DNA of 64,000 nucleotides, taken from Hybos culiciformis (taxonomy: Eukaryota; Arthropoda; Insecta; Diptera; Hybotidae). Under the pieces are notes generated by a model that saw only the letters and a list, made by a program, of their open reading frames with translations, made no database searches and was not told where the DNA came from. Below, piece after piece: positions 13,458 to 28,400 of the stretch. The stretch is taken from assembly GCA_964007475.1 (NCBI GenBank), contig OZ023273.1, forward strand, positions 106,886,485 through 106,950,484, written 5' to 3'. A program made the position numbers and the translations under genes. Every line of letters begins with the position of its first letter. Within the stretch, counting starts at the first letter, position 1.

Positions 13458-16400
13458 TACTATTACCTAAAAAGAAGATAGTCGCTAAGAGAAGATACCG
13501 CCGCCGGTATCTTTTTGTTATCGCAATTGTTCGCTACGATCAACATTGAATGCTTTCTGGTTTTTTTTTTTTTTCTTGAAATAGCCCTTTAACACCATAC
13601 AGTTCAGGTGATGATTTCTTTTACAAATTTATACACACATAATATGTAATTTTTTTTTTTTATCTTGTACTTTTGCCTATTCGGGATTTCCTTACCATTA
13701 TGGGAAGAAAATACATTTAAGAAAAATATTTTTTTTAAAAATAAGTTAAGTTTTTTTTTTTATTAAAAACTACTATAAAAAAACCAGTTTATCTGCATAA
13801 TATAAAAATGTTAATGGGAAATCAAAAAACAATTTTGAAAAATAAATGAAATTTGTTTTTTAACGAATTTGTCGTATTTTTCACACCGTATCATGCAGCT
13901 CACAATATGTCTAATCCAAATATAAATATATAGAGCTTTAATATTTTTGGCGGCAGCATATCGGGCAGCAAGTATATAATATTTTATTGAAGTGGATATA
14001 GGACTCAAAAAAGAACTAAACATTTATATGTATAGTTTTATATGAAGTATATTACGCACACATATATAATTATTACAATTTTGGTGCTATATTTTTAACC
14101 ATATCTATACTATTTATCTTCCAAATAAATACTTAACTAATACATTGAGTTTTTATAATAAACTAAAGTAGTTTTGGAACTGTAAGCTCAGTGGAAAATT
14201 CCTTCAACCATAAAACCTTAAATACAAAATTTAAAATTTGAGAAATGATGACACGATAAATGATGGGAATAAACTATCATTGAACGTTTAACTATTTGTC
14301 TATTTCCTTAAAATAAATTAGCCGTTGTTTTTGATAAAGTCGGCATATTCTTCCAGAATGCTTCATTTCAGCGGTTAATATATAATTTTTTTAATTGAAG
14401 TCGAATATTAAATAAATAAAAAAAGAACAACTTTGATTTTAAAACTTATAATGTTAAAAAGAAAAAATTATTATTTTAAAAATTGAATAAACTATTCAAG
14501 TGTGGCATTTTATTTTAGTTGTATATAATATTACAAAACAATATTTATATTTTCATTTCCATATCAAAGAAATTTTTTTCAGTAAAGATAAAGAAAAGTA
14601 TATCTTTTAACAGAAAATTACTAATATGAAAAGGGTAATTTCGTTTGATTGATTTTTTTTGTTTTATTGGCTTCAATAATTTTTATTTCACTTTGTTTTT
14701 TTTATTTTTTTTTATTTGAAACATGTTTTACAAATAGGACGGGTGCCGTCGGCTCTTTTGATGATTTAAATATATAATGCATTGAGAAACAAAGAAAATG
14801 TTTTTATGGATTTAAAATTTATGTTTGGCTTATGATTTTATTCAGTTAAATATTATGAATATACAATTTTCTTGTTATTTTCTTATAAAAATAAGGATGA
14901 TATTAACCTTTTACTTATATTCTTGAGATATTATCTTTCTGTTTTCTTATACTTTATTTTCCCAATTTATTTCATAGTTACTCATTTTGATACATTTTGC
15001 TTGAATTTTCGTTCTTTTCTCTACTTTTCTTTAATTTCTATTTTTTCCATTTTCCTGGTCCTCTTTTGCTATTGCGTTATTTGGCTTTCCTCTTCATGGC
15101 TTTGGTTTCCATATATGTATTTTCTTTTTATTTCTTTATCTTTTTCTTTTGCCAAACTTAAGTCTAGCATTAAGAATTCTACTTAAGCAGCAATAAAGTT
15201 ACAAAAAGTTAACAGTGACATATAAAATGAAAATAAATATTAAGAGAAGAAAAAAAAATACCTACTTTTTGTATAAAAAAAAAAAGTTATATTTATCTAT
15301 GCATTGCAGGTAGACTACATAAATTTATTGAGTTTTTTATGAGCGAATTTTTTTTTTATTTTATTTATTATTGTTATTTATTTATTTTTTTTTTTATAAA
15401 TTATGCAAGTAAAGTTTCACTTTGTTTTAATTAAAAAAATTCTTCTTATAAAAATGATGTAAATTTTAAGGCTTTTCTTTATAGAATTTGGAAAATATTT
15501 TATTTTCAATATTATATATACCTACTATTTTCGATTTTTATTAAGAGCATATAATAATTTTCTTTAAGATCAAGCTTCAAAGCTTCATGTATGATTTTAA
15601 ATATACCATTGTTTAAATATACCATCCTTGTAAAAATCCAAACTTTTTGATTATACCTTTTCTATAGGATAAAATATTTCTTGTTGTTAAACCCAGTTAT
15701 GCTTTATGTGAAATTAACATTTGGTAAACGAATTATTAATAAACATAATTTGATTTTTATTAATAATTTTAAAAAGAAAAACTTTTTTACGGGGGATGTT
15801 GCTATTCAAAATATTCAAAGCCAATATTGTATCCTATTCTAAATTATTTTATTAATCTCATAAATATTAAAAGGAATTTGTTAATAATAGCTATTTATGC
15901 AAGAACATTGATTTTTAGATTATACTTTCAAGCTAAAAATCATTAAGAAAATTTATTTTTTATATGAACTTCAATTTACCTTGAACTTTATAATTTAAAA
16001 GAATATGAGATATAATTATTATTATGAAAATTTATCAGTTCATTTCTCATGATGAGCAAAAATATACATATAATTTTTATATATGTTCAATATAAAGTGT
16101 TTTATATAAAATAGAGACACTTAACATAATGTTTTTACAAATTCTCATGTTTTTGCCCACTTATTTTTTCTTTATCAAATCAAAGGATTATATTTATTTT
16201 TTTTTTTCATTCTGAAAGAAAATATTAAAAAATGTGTCAAAAAGTTCATTTCTATTTTTAGAAAATATTCATTTACCTATATTAGTATTATACATTTTTT
16301 TATATACATATATGTGCGTAGATAAATTATTACTTTTTATGTAAACTTATTTGTTACCAAAGAAATTCAACCATTCAATAAATTTTACTTCACATACCTA

Positions 16401-19400
16401 CGTCATTATTAAATATAGTTACAATTCTCTGAAAGGTTTTTACGATTATCCCTAATAAAGTTTAGTTGTAATTTTGATGGTCGATGAACTCTAATTTCAA
16501 TACTTTTTCTTTTTTCATCAACAACACACCTTATCTTAAAAATATGTAGAAATATCTTAGGTATCTATCTTTAAAAAAAAGGTCATTATCGTTCTCGAAG
16601 ATTACAAGTTCTAATATAAATTCTTGCCAATACTCTAAAATTATAAAATCCTAATCTTAAATATCACTAATACCAAATCATTTACAAAATATATTTGACC
16701 ATTTGGTGCTATAAGTTTTCTGTGATGTTTATAACTGAAGCTTATATAATGACTGTATAGTTAAAATATATTAAATGTAATTCTAAAATAAAATCATTTC
16801 CTGCTGGACAAATGAAAAAATTAAATAAAAAAAAATATAATGAACCTTTATTTTAAAAAAAAAATCAAACATTTTGAATCATACCTAACACCTTGATATT
16901 ATTTGATAGAAAAAAAAATTAATACTTCAGTAGATTTTAATTCAAATTAAATGTCATTTCAATGAATCCTTCTACCCGTGGTCTAATGTCAGATTGATTT
17001 TTTTTGAATCAATAAGATTATGACAAAAAAAAATAAATTATATTTCGACAGCTTTAGATTCCAAAAACACAATGTGTCTATCTTTAAGAAAAGAAAAAAA
17101 GCTCATTTTCTGATGATTAGTTCATGATAAAACTTCAAATAATCAAAACAGCACACACGAAATAATTTCAAATCATATATACATTTTTATTATTTAATCA
17201 GCTTAATTTATAAGTTTTAATTTAAAAATTCATCATCTTCCTCTGTAACTTTGTATTTAAAAAGAATTTTTTTTTAAACAAATGTCCAAAAATTGTACAT
17301 TTAAGATTAACATTCTTTTTAGTTTTTTTTTTTTCTGTTTGGCTGGAATTCACCATTTGTGATTAATCAAGTGAGAATAGCACGAGCTATGTGCTCCTTT
17401 TATTTTATTTTTTTTTCTTGAATACCATTTTAAATTAATTTCACACCTTTTCCTAAAACAAAACTTATGTATTATAAATGTACCATTATATTGTATAGAG
17501 ATATACATATAGATGAAAAAAATTTATGAAAATAAATGACCGAAAATCAGTGAAGTGCAATTACAATTTTTTTTTTTCAACTTTGCATACACCTGTGGAT
17601 CCAATATTTCTTTTAATAAATTTAACAAACAAATTACACTTCATATATATTTTGAATAATGTATGTATTATACAGTATTATGTACTATAGATAGATGTAT
17701 GAAAATAAAACTTGTTTTGTAATAAGTGCCATATTTTCATTTTCGTTGTAGTTTGAAATTACAGCATAGTATTCAGTTTCAAGACAAAAATTAATAAAAT
17801 AGAATATGTAATCGTTTTTTTTTATGAAAATTTGTCGTTGCATCAAACATTTTTAATCATCTATTAAAATAAATTTCAAGTTTTTTATTCGCTTTTTTTT
17901 ACTTAAGTTATTCTAAACATATTTTTCAGTCTAATACGGGATCTACACCTAAACTGGTTTTGTTCATACACTTCCAAGCAGATAGAAAAAGCTAGCTTGT
18001 ACATATTAAAGTTGCCAGCTTTTCTGATTTTTTCTGCAATTTTAAGTTTTTTTTTTCATTTTGAGTTGGTTGAAACTGTTGTCTTTGATAAAAAAAAACG
18101 AGAATTTGACAAAAGAAGAAACATACAAGTGTGTACTTATATTGAAAAGGCGAACTTAGAACCTTTAAGTGCGAACATTTTTTGAAATCAATGTAATTAT
18201 CAATAAATTTTCTTTAAAATTTTCAAAACTAAAAATATTTCCAAAAAAAAAATCTCTTAAAATTCTGAAAAATTGAAAGATGTTACAGTAAAAGATTTTT
18301 GTGAGCTTTTCGTTGAAATTTAACTTTGTTAATGATAAAACGTAGCGTCTGATTAAAGTTCTAATTGTTCCATAATCTCTTTGTTCTTTCATCTGAAAAT
18401 ATACATAAAAGTATTTAAAAACTTTTAATATTAAAAATAAAATAAAAATAAAAAATCAAATTAATACTAAAGGCTTAAAAGAAACAATCTAACACACTAA
18501 AAATCAATTTTTTTTTTCTTAACTCATATTCATATTACCACACTTGTTTTCTTAATTATGTGAATAAGTTAAAATTTTCATAATTTTTATTCATATTATC
18601 TTTTTCTCCTTTACTTCTTCCTCATATTTAATATAATTTTTTTTTTTTATAACAAAATAGACTTGTTTTTGTTTTTAATATTTTAGTAAAAAAAATAAAA
18701 AAAAAAAGTTAATATTTCTTTTATTTTTTTTTTTTTTTAATTTTACTAAACAAATTAAGTAATTTAAGAAAAAAAAAAAAGATAAATTCACGCGCTTTTA
18801 AAATTCAACTTCAAACCAGCATCAGAAGAAAGAAATAAGAGATTTTTTTGTTTTTTTTTGTTTTTAATAAATTTGTTTAGGTTTTTTATTGTTGCGGTTT
18901 CATCTAATTGACATGCCATTTACATAAAAAAATATACGAAAATTTATATTGATTTTAATTTGAAATAAACGAAATACGGTATCGTTTTAAATGCTGCATA
19001 TATGTATGTATATGATGTTATATTATTTTGTTATGATAAATTATCTTTGTTTTTTTAAGAAATATGTAATAAATTAATCATAAATGAAATGAAACATTTC
19101 AATTTAACGAAATAGAAATTCATTTTAAAAAGAAAAATTTTATTGTTTTTTTTTTTAATTTTTTATTTAAATTATTTAAAAATTTATATCAGCCCTTATC
19201 ATGGAAGGCGCTGTCGCCGTCGCCAGTCGCCAAAAGCGACAATTTGGTATCATGGAAGTCGCTGTCGCCTGGGCGAAACTAGACGACAATCAATTGAAAA
19301 TCCGTATTATTGAAGGCGCTTTTGTCGCCTTTTTAATAAATTTACTGTCGCCTGCTTTCAACTAGACGACTAGTATACTATTTTGATGATTCAAATTTGA

Positions 19401-22400
19401 AAAAAATAAAATTTCAAAAATATATTTTGAAAAAGTTTGAAAATTTTTTTTTAACTCAAGAATGCAGAAAAATGAGGAAAATAAATATAAGTTTTTTATT
19501 TATTAAAATCAATTTTTTTGAATTTTAGCTTCAAAAATTTTTGAAATTTTTACGTTTTCTTTTGATTTTTATTTAGGTGTTTCTGTTATTCACACAAAAA
19601 ATCAAGTGTTATCGTATCAAGTTGAAGGCGCCTTGTAAATTACAGTCGCCTGAAAATTGGGCGCCTTCCGTAATACGAAAAAGAGTCGTCGGCGACTCTA
19701 AAAGACGACTTTGGCGACAGACGACAGCGTCTTCCATAATAAGGGCTGATATTATTTTTAAAATTATGTCTGTCGTTAAAAGTAAAGTAAACAACCATCA
19801 TCAGCAAACACATACAGATGGCAACTTCTCAGTTGTTCATACATATATAATGAAGGACGTGATTCTAGAGCAATGTCGTTCTAGAATATTTTAAAAGCTT
19901 CTGCTCCTAAAACATTCATGTCTTCTTGGCCTTGTTGCATGTGGGTAGTTCATGTTCCTGTTATGGCTTGGGACAAATAGCAAATTGTGGCCAAGAAAGA
20001 AAAAAGAAAATGCATGTTTTTGGCTAAACATATTCTTTTACTTCAACCCTGCAAAAGCATATATCATTGCCAAAATAGAGCGAATTTTCGTAAGATGCAA
20101 TGTAATGTAATCATTATAGAATCATTAAAACTTTAAAATTATGATAAAAAGTCCCCAAATATTTGAATTAAAAATCATAACTTTAAGTCATAAGTAATAA
20201 AACTATATAGGTACTAACTATATAGGTACTAACAAACTATATAGGTACTAACACAAGGCACAACGTATACATTATACATACATCAAAGACTTTAATGAAA
20301 TTTTTCATAATTTTCTTAAACAAGATATAATTTTGATAGAGAGGTTCTTAAAGATGACTGATTCGACCGAAGCTAAGGCATTTGGTTTTCTTCAACTTTT
20401 TCAAAGTACTATGTGATTATAACTTTGTATTATTTTATATTACAAACGCTTTAGACAATTAACTTAATGGATTTCTTCCTAATATTCTTCTTTAATCTCT
20501 TCTTAAATAAACCGGAACTAAATTTGCCCAAGATAAACCGGAAGACTTTAATTTTTTTTTAATTCATAAAAAACTTAGCAAAAATTAATCATAAATTCAT
20601 ATAATATGTATGCGTACCTATAAATTTTTTAATCTTCCAATTGAAAAATTATCTGAAAATTTTATAATAATTTTAATGAAAAACTTAAATCCGATTACAT
20701 ATTATTACATAAAAAGGACTTACGACAGAAAAAATACCACCCGAATAGTTTGTGACACGAAAATCCATCCTTATTGGATCATTAGGGATAAATTATTGTT
20801 TCTTTCTCAAGGATTTATTTGTAATTTTTTTTTTTTTGAAATAAAAATAATAATAAAAAATAAAATAACAAAATTTTTGCTTGTACACCTATCAAAAAAA
20901 AATAAATAAATAAAATTTATTAAATCATGACAAGTCTTTGTGGTTATTTTTCACGTTCTACTTCTTTTCACTTCAAGTTAAGTCAAATGATTCGGCAAAA
21001 AAAAAGGATATTAAAAAGGATAACAAAACACTTTTGATTTTTCTTGTATAATTTCTATTCACACATAAATTTAAAGGTTTTCTACACTATACACGCAAAA
21101 ATTGCTGTTAAAATATATTCGAAGGATCAAAAAAGCCGAACTATTCGCTTCCTTTGATGTTCATGCCGGCGCTTTTATGTTTTCAAATATAAAAAAGAAA
21201 AAAAACTTTTGCCAACAGTTGACATATAATATGCCTCTGACTTTTGGTTTACGGAAAGAAAAATGTGTCAAATTATAACGATATTTAAGCCAATTAAAAA
21301 GTATGAAAGGAAAATATCAATATGTGTACCTAATTTATTTATTTATTATGTGGTTTCGCAATTTGAGAACTTTTGGAATATAATAATTTTTTTTTTACCA
21401 AAAAAATTAATCAAAAAAAATTTGTTTAATTATATTTGTAAATTTAAACTGAAAAACCACAGGCAGACCAATATCAACTTCTTCGGAAGGCTATTATGAT
21501 ATCATAGCTCCAATCAATGAGACCTTAAAAAAAAGGCGTTTTGTGATTTCAAAAACTCTAAGCACATTTTGATATAATATTTTTTTATTTTTTCTCCAAC
21601 TTCATTCATTCATGCCGACGCTGCGGCGCAGGAGTAAGATTAATATTTAAGAATTACTTACAACTTTATTTTCGATTTCAACATTAAGTTATATTATAGA
21701 ACATTAAGTTATAAGTTATGATTTGAACATTAAGTTATAAATGGGGACTATAGAAATTAGAACAATTAGAAATGCAAAGCAATTTATTAAATTAATTTTG
21801 CTAAAATATTTCGCTTTTTAAAATTTAAATTTTAACCATAATATTATTAAACAACCAAACACTTCGAGGTGAGAATCGAACTAAAGGCCGAACATGTTTA
21901 ACATTACGGTATACCACTGCAAGTATGACGGCATATACAAAACAAAACTATTCCATATAGTCCTTGTTCAAAAAATAATTTGCCATATTTCACATTTCTT
22001 TATATACATAGATAGTTCATATAAATAAAAATGTATTCTCAAACAAGTGAAATGCATTATTTATCATTTATAATTTATTTATTTTTTTACTTCTTCATTG
22101 TCCTTATTATATACTGAGAAGGACGATAAATATCTAACAAAAGATCTGAAGATGCGAAATTATCCTTTGAACTGGAAAAAAAATAATATATATTGAGCAA
22201 TTTTTTACATATTAGGTATATATATATTTTTTGTCAAATATTCATGTTTTTGTTGATTTTATTTCTATTCTAAGGCTTGAAGAATGTCAAAAGAAGGTTT
22301 GAAAACATTATATATTGTATTCAGCTTGAATATTTGTCAAATAAATATTGTATTTATGTTTCGATTATTAATGGAATTTCATTAATAAACATTCAAAAAT

Positions 22401-25400
22401 TTTTCAACTAACTAAATTGAATAAATTTAAAAAAGTGATTTTTAAGAAATTTTACTTAATCATTGTTTTGAATTTTTTTTAATACTATATAATAATGTAC
22501 ATTATCTGTGTGTACATAAAAATCGTATTTAGTATTTATATAGATTAGATCGAACTGTATAAGGTTTAATTATAACTATGTAACTGTATAAATTGAATTT
22601 AATATAAAATTAAAAAAAAAATTATAATATTCATATAATGTTCATTAAAAAACTTCAAAATGTAAACACCGAAATTAAATACGCAATTAAACATACATAT
22701 AAAATAAAATAATGTATTTTTTTTTTCACAAGGGACAATGGGTTAATAAAATGGGTCATTTTCTTTCAATAGTCTTGATTATATGTATATTTCAACTGAG
22801 AAGCCTTTGAAGATAGGCGACTCCAAAAATCGGTAAATTCTTTTATGTTTTTATTATTTATGAACTGCTTTGCATATAAAAACTGTTTGATAAAATTAAA
22901 AAATTATAAAGGATTTTTTTTTTAATCAGTTCATAAATTTTGATTTCTTTTTTTGTTGAATTTCTTCAAATTAATAATTTCCTTTATATACTTTTTTTTT
23001 CATAAATTTTTATGATTAACCTTTTTCGATTTCAATAATATACCTAAGTATATATATAAAATTCTTTTTTTTTCTTTTAATTTCTTCTTTTTTTTTCTTG
23101 TTTTGGTTTTTGTGAATTTTTTATCAACGAATAATGAATGAGATTCACAGCTTTAAATGTGATTTAAGAATTCTTGTAGATCGAATAAAGACAGAAGAAA
23201 TTAAAATTTCGCAAATCAACAAATTACTATACTTGGCATATTAGCTAAACAGTGGTAAATTGAATGTTGTGTGTGGAAAACATAAAAATATTTGAAAAAT
23301 TTACAATATCCTAAATCCTATTTAAAATTAAGTAAATTCGTTGAGTAGTTGGAAACAAACTTTTTGAAATTCTTCAGTGTTCTATCAAAAACTATATATT
23401 TATTGGTTAAGCTCTCAAAACACTTCATCAGCTAACAACTTAATTTTATTTTAAGGCATTTGTAGCTCTGTTCCCGAAGTCATTATGATCGAAACGATAC
23501 TTGTTGAAAAAAATTAATCCGAATATATAGTGTGGTAATCGTAAACTTTAACGATACATAATGTTCTTCTTCTTTTCGAATGAAATGAAATCCAGAATTT
23601 CGTAGTACCAAGTACCATATGTACTAGAACAATGATTTCAGAATTAGTTGCCTGTACGCAAAGTTAAATTGAATAATACTGAGAAGAATATATAGGGACA
23701 GATCAAGCATAGCATTCACATACAATCTAAATACACATAAATTTGAAATAAAAATAAAAATATGTATATTGTATATTTCTACAATCCCTATCTCGTTATT
23801 AATCTTTGATTACAAAATCAAAGTATATATATAGTCTTTTGATTGTTATTATTCATCTCTGAACCTTATTCGTTTTCTTAGCTTACGTCGACTTAATAAA
23901 GTGTCAGTTTAAAGATTACCAATTGAAGAAAAAAAAACCATTCAAAAGATAATCCTTTTATTTATATACAAAAGGTGAAAAAAAAAGCAGCTAAAGAGTT
24001 TTAAATTAAACTAATAATGTAGATCTTTGTCTTTCATTTTTTTTTTTAATTTCCTATACTACTTACATAAATGTATATATAGTTATTATAACCTAATTCT
24101 AGTTTCATGATTACAGATTACATTTGTAACCTGTCATTTGAATAGTTATTTAATTAAATTCAATCATTTTTCATGTCATATGAACATTATGTGTAAGCGA
24201 ATGAGTGTATATGATACATAATATGTAATATTTTATTTAGATCACATATGAGGGTTCGAAAAAATGACTGAGGAATTGGGATAAAATGAAACTGGTGCTA
24301 TTTGGAGATAAAAAATCGAATAATTTCCATTAAATTGGATGGGTCGATGCTGAATGTACATTAGTGTAATGAGAGTCCGAGAACACGGTTGTGATATATT
24401 TTATTTCAACCTTCTAACATTTAACGTTTTTAGTTTTAATTTTTGACATTTCGCTTTAGATTTAAAAGGTGCTTAAACTCTATTCATCCCAAACTAATTC
24501 ACTTAATAAAAAAATTCTTCTGATGTATAATTCATCCAAACAACAAAAATATGTTCAACAACAATTTGTCCAACAGCAATAACACATTCAACAGTTCAAT
24601 CGTGAATTTATATTTTAATCGAATAAATTGTTTATTTAATTAAATTGTTAATCAAAATATTGTTGTTTTGTGTAAATTGCCTATTGGAATAATTGTTTCT
24701 AGTTGAATTTTACATAAACGATAAACAAACCCAATCTGAAATCAATATTTGAGTTGGTTTAAATTTCTACTTATATCAATTATAATTTTACCGGAAATGA
24801 ATGTTAATTAACAACTTTATTTCAAATTTCTTAGTTTTTAAATTACCAATTTTACAACTTCCGAAATTTTATAATATAAAACAAAAAGTATAATATAAAA
24901 CTCACAAAATTCCTAATTAAAACCAATTTTCATCACTTAACAGTCAATAAATACCATGAATAATGGTAATTTTCCTACAAAAAAGAAAAAAACAAACTAT
25001 GAAATAAAAATCACATTGAACTCCTTTAAAATTAACCAGCAGCATTCCCACCATCAATAATAATCAATCAAAACTATAAAAAGTACCGCACACATTGATC
25101 TAATTATTTTACACATTTTTTTCTATTCAGAGCATAAAAAACAAAAATTACGCACTTTGAATGTGATTTACTTTTACTAACTTTCTTTAATGTTTTCCGA
25201 TCTTAAAAAATAATAATATCGGACCGATCAAAACAGTAGCACCGTGAACAAGTGATAAAATAACAAACTATGAATTGTTTCACAGTCTTTTCTTGTTACC
25301 AAAAACATTTTCTTAAATCATATTAATAATATAAAGTTACAGATCAGTGTTTTGCATTGTATCCTTTTTTGTTTTATGTGAGTTTTTCTAATGTATAATA

Positions 25401-28400
25401 ATTAGAGCGGATATAAATGCCTAAATGCCTAGAGTCTATGTTTTTGGCTTAGCGAGACTTTTTTGGAAATTTCAGCCTACCGAGCCTAAAATTACCATTT
25501 TTCGGTAATAATGCTTTGAATCATCGATCACAAACAACGCAAGAATTTGTTTTGAATCTTTTACCCAGCGAGCTGGCTGCTTACAAGTATTGTCTCACAA
25601 CATCGGCTGATGTTGAAAGATCTTTTTCAGCATACAAAAATGTTTTGACAGACAAACGTAGATCTTTTTTGTTCGAAAATCTAAAGCAGCACTGTATTGT
25701 ATTTTGCAATCGTGAAAAATAATAATATTGGGTTCGAAATCCTTTAAAATTGTGTTTTTTTTCATATTTTTGCGCGACGTTTCAGAGACTTTTTTTGAAT
25801 TTTAGAGACTTTTACAAGACTTTTTCCAGGACTTTTTAGGCGCCTAAAATCGTTTTTATGCGAGACTTTTTTATCCGCTCTAATAATAATATAAATATGT
25901 ATATTTCATTTTCTAATGAATATATATAAATTATTTATACATGGACAGGGCATAATTGAAATTAAAAATAGAACAATAACAAAAAATTAAAACATAAAAT
26001 TATTTATAAATTTATAATAATTTTTACGTCATTTACAACAAAATCAAATTATTAAAATATTTCAAATAAATAATCATTGATTTTAAAAATATCTTTAATT
26101 TGCTCTATAACACTATCAACAGAATATGGTTATAGTTAATTTATTTTTGGATTTGGTTGAAAAAATTTTCATTCTACAATAAAATCGTCCTTCGTCCTGA
26201 CTATAAATGGTATGTGTGGTTTCATTTTTATTTTAACCAAATAAAAATAAAGAAAAAATGTTACAAACAAATCCTCTATAATGTTTTTTTAAATCACAGA
26301 AATTGTTATGGAAATTTATATTTTTTTATGGTGGTCGCTATGAATTTGAATTGTCATCCTTTTTATAAGAAAAAATGCGTTCCCAGATGTTTTCAACCAT
26401 TAAGGAATTTAATATTAAAATTAAATAAAATATACTTTATTTTGTACTCACGGAAAAAAAATTGACGTATTTATAATGTTAAAAAAATGTGTTGTCAAAC
26501 GCAATTAATAGGCTTAATACGCAAACCGCACCTTTTTTACTTTTAAACTTTAATTGGGAGTAAAACTTTACACTAAGGGTGCCACTTATTTTTGAAGATT
26601 AATTTTTTTGGGAGTGCCGGGCGGAATTTTGTTCTATTATACCTAAAAACCATCCCCACAAAAATTTAGCTCAATTGGATACCATTAAAACGTCCCGCTT
26701 GGCGGTTAAGTTTTCATATATTTTACTAGAATTCTAATTGGTTTTTTTTATTCATTTGAGCGTTACACAGTTTCATAAAATTACTCTTTACTTAATTTAA
26801 GTTATTGGATATATGTAATATCAAATAAGATTTTCAAATTATTACAATACTATATTTGTAAATCGCGATTTCCATAAAAAAAGTAAGCCGTTTGTAACCC
26901 GTACGTAATGCATATTTTGTTAGGAAAACTTTTTTATTTTTACTAGATTCGGAACCAACTTAAACTATGGTTGGGCTTAATTTTCCTCTACTTTGCAAAA
27001 ACACGAACATTTTTGAAATCTAGTAAAAAATAAAAAAGTTTACCTATCAAAATATGGATTACGTACGGTGTACAAAAAAAGTACTTTTTTTATGGAAATC
27101 GCGAAATACAAAGTCCTAAAATTAAAAGTTTGAATTTCCGGGCTGAAACGCTGCTCCAAGACTTCTCTGGTTGACTGAGATATTTCTTCTTTTTTCATAC
27201 AAGCAAGTTTTCTGTAATACACTTTTCACGATATTTGAGTAAAAAAATTTAATCTTCTTGAATGGTTATTATTTGGTTATTATTTGAGGTGCACTTTTAT
27301 TAAAATAAAGTTTGAATTCACGCATTTTATAAATAGAACATCACCATAACTATGGCAATTTTCTGCCTGTTATACGAGTATGATGTTTGGATTGTCCTAC
27401 TAGAAATATTTCTTAACGAATTATAAAAATAATTTAAAAAATCGAAAAATCATTATTCTGGACTCGCTAAACTTCATAAATTATTTGTTTTTTTTTTCAA
27501 AAAATGTTCTATTAGCAAAACCTACGAGTCCCAAGACATTTTTTCAAAATTTCAGGTGCAAAAATCAATGGTGCAACACTATACAAATGCATGTTAAGCG
27601 GGACGGGTTGACAAAGTTAGATTGAGCTTATATTAGGTAGGGACTACTTTTAGGTCCATTGGAACAAAATTTGGCCCGGCACTCATCAAAATATGAATTT
27701 TTTTTTTTTTTGTATATAAATAAGTGGCACCCTACTATACACCTTACGTTTGTAATCAATTAAAATATTTCAATATTAAGGGAAAGTTTTGCCTTCTTGG
27801 TCGAAAAATTTTATTATAAAGAAGCTTGTCTTATAATTAACCCAGTTAGCCGATAGTTGTCCTTGAAATCAAATTTCAAATTTAAGCTTTTTTTATTTTA
27901 TCTACATCCAAAAACTAAAAAAAAGGTAAAGTATTTATTTAATTCTAAATTATATCTATGGCAACTTTCTTAATTTTTGACTATAAGATAATCATAAGAA
28001 ATATTATATAATTTTAATTTTTGTTTTCATCCTAAAAATATTTAATCCAATAAGTTTCAATCAACATTTTTAAAAATACTGAACAATTTGGTTCAGTGTT
28101 CAAAATGTTTCCAGATGAAGAATGTGAAAATAATTTTATGGCTGTGATTATGTCTTGCATTAGTTACATACTATTGTAAAAAAAACACATCGAATCGCAT
28201 TGCACGTACAATAGGATATTCCAAAACTTTTAAATTCACCGAACCGATTCATTTGATTTTTCTTATAAAGCTTGAAACATTTTTGTGTTTAGTTTCATTA
28301 ATTAGAGTTTTTATTGATTTGTACATGTTCTTTACATTATTATTTTGTATAATACTAAATTTTCTTAGCGAATGGACATATGTATACTAAATCCGATTTT

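Noticed and set aside
14872..15186. 104-codon frame rich in F, L, S, Y
   Set aside because: Translation of T-rich sequence; no ATG context, splice signals or recognisable domain despite looking membrane-like.
19577..19894. 105-codon frame
   Set aside because: Runs through the right end and TIR of the 19.2-19.7 kb element and out into flank; the overlapping opposite-strand frame has the same cause.
20610..20909. 99-codon frame starting [13 protein letters not shown]
   Set aside because: K/I/N/F-rich AT-driven translation with no domain, splice partner or conservation signal visible.
26157..26465. 102-codon frame
   Set aside because: Compositionally biased chance frame in AT-rich intron DNA.
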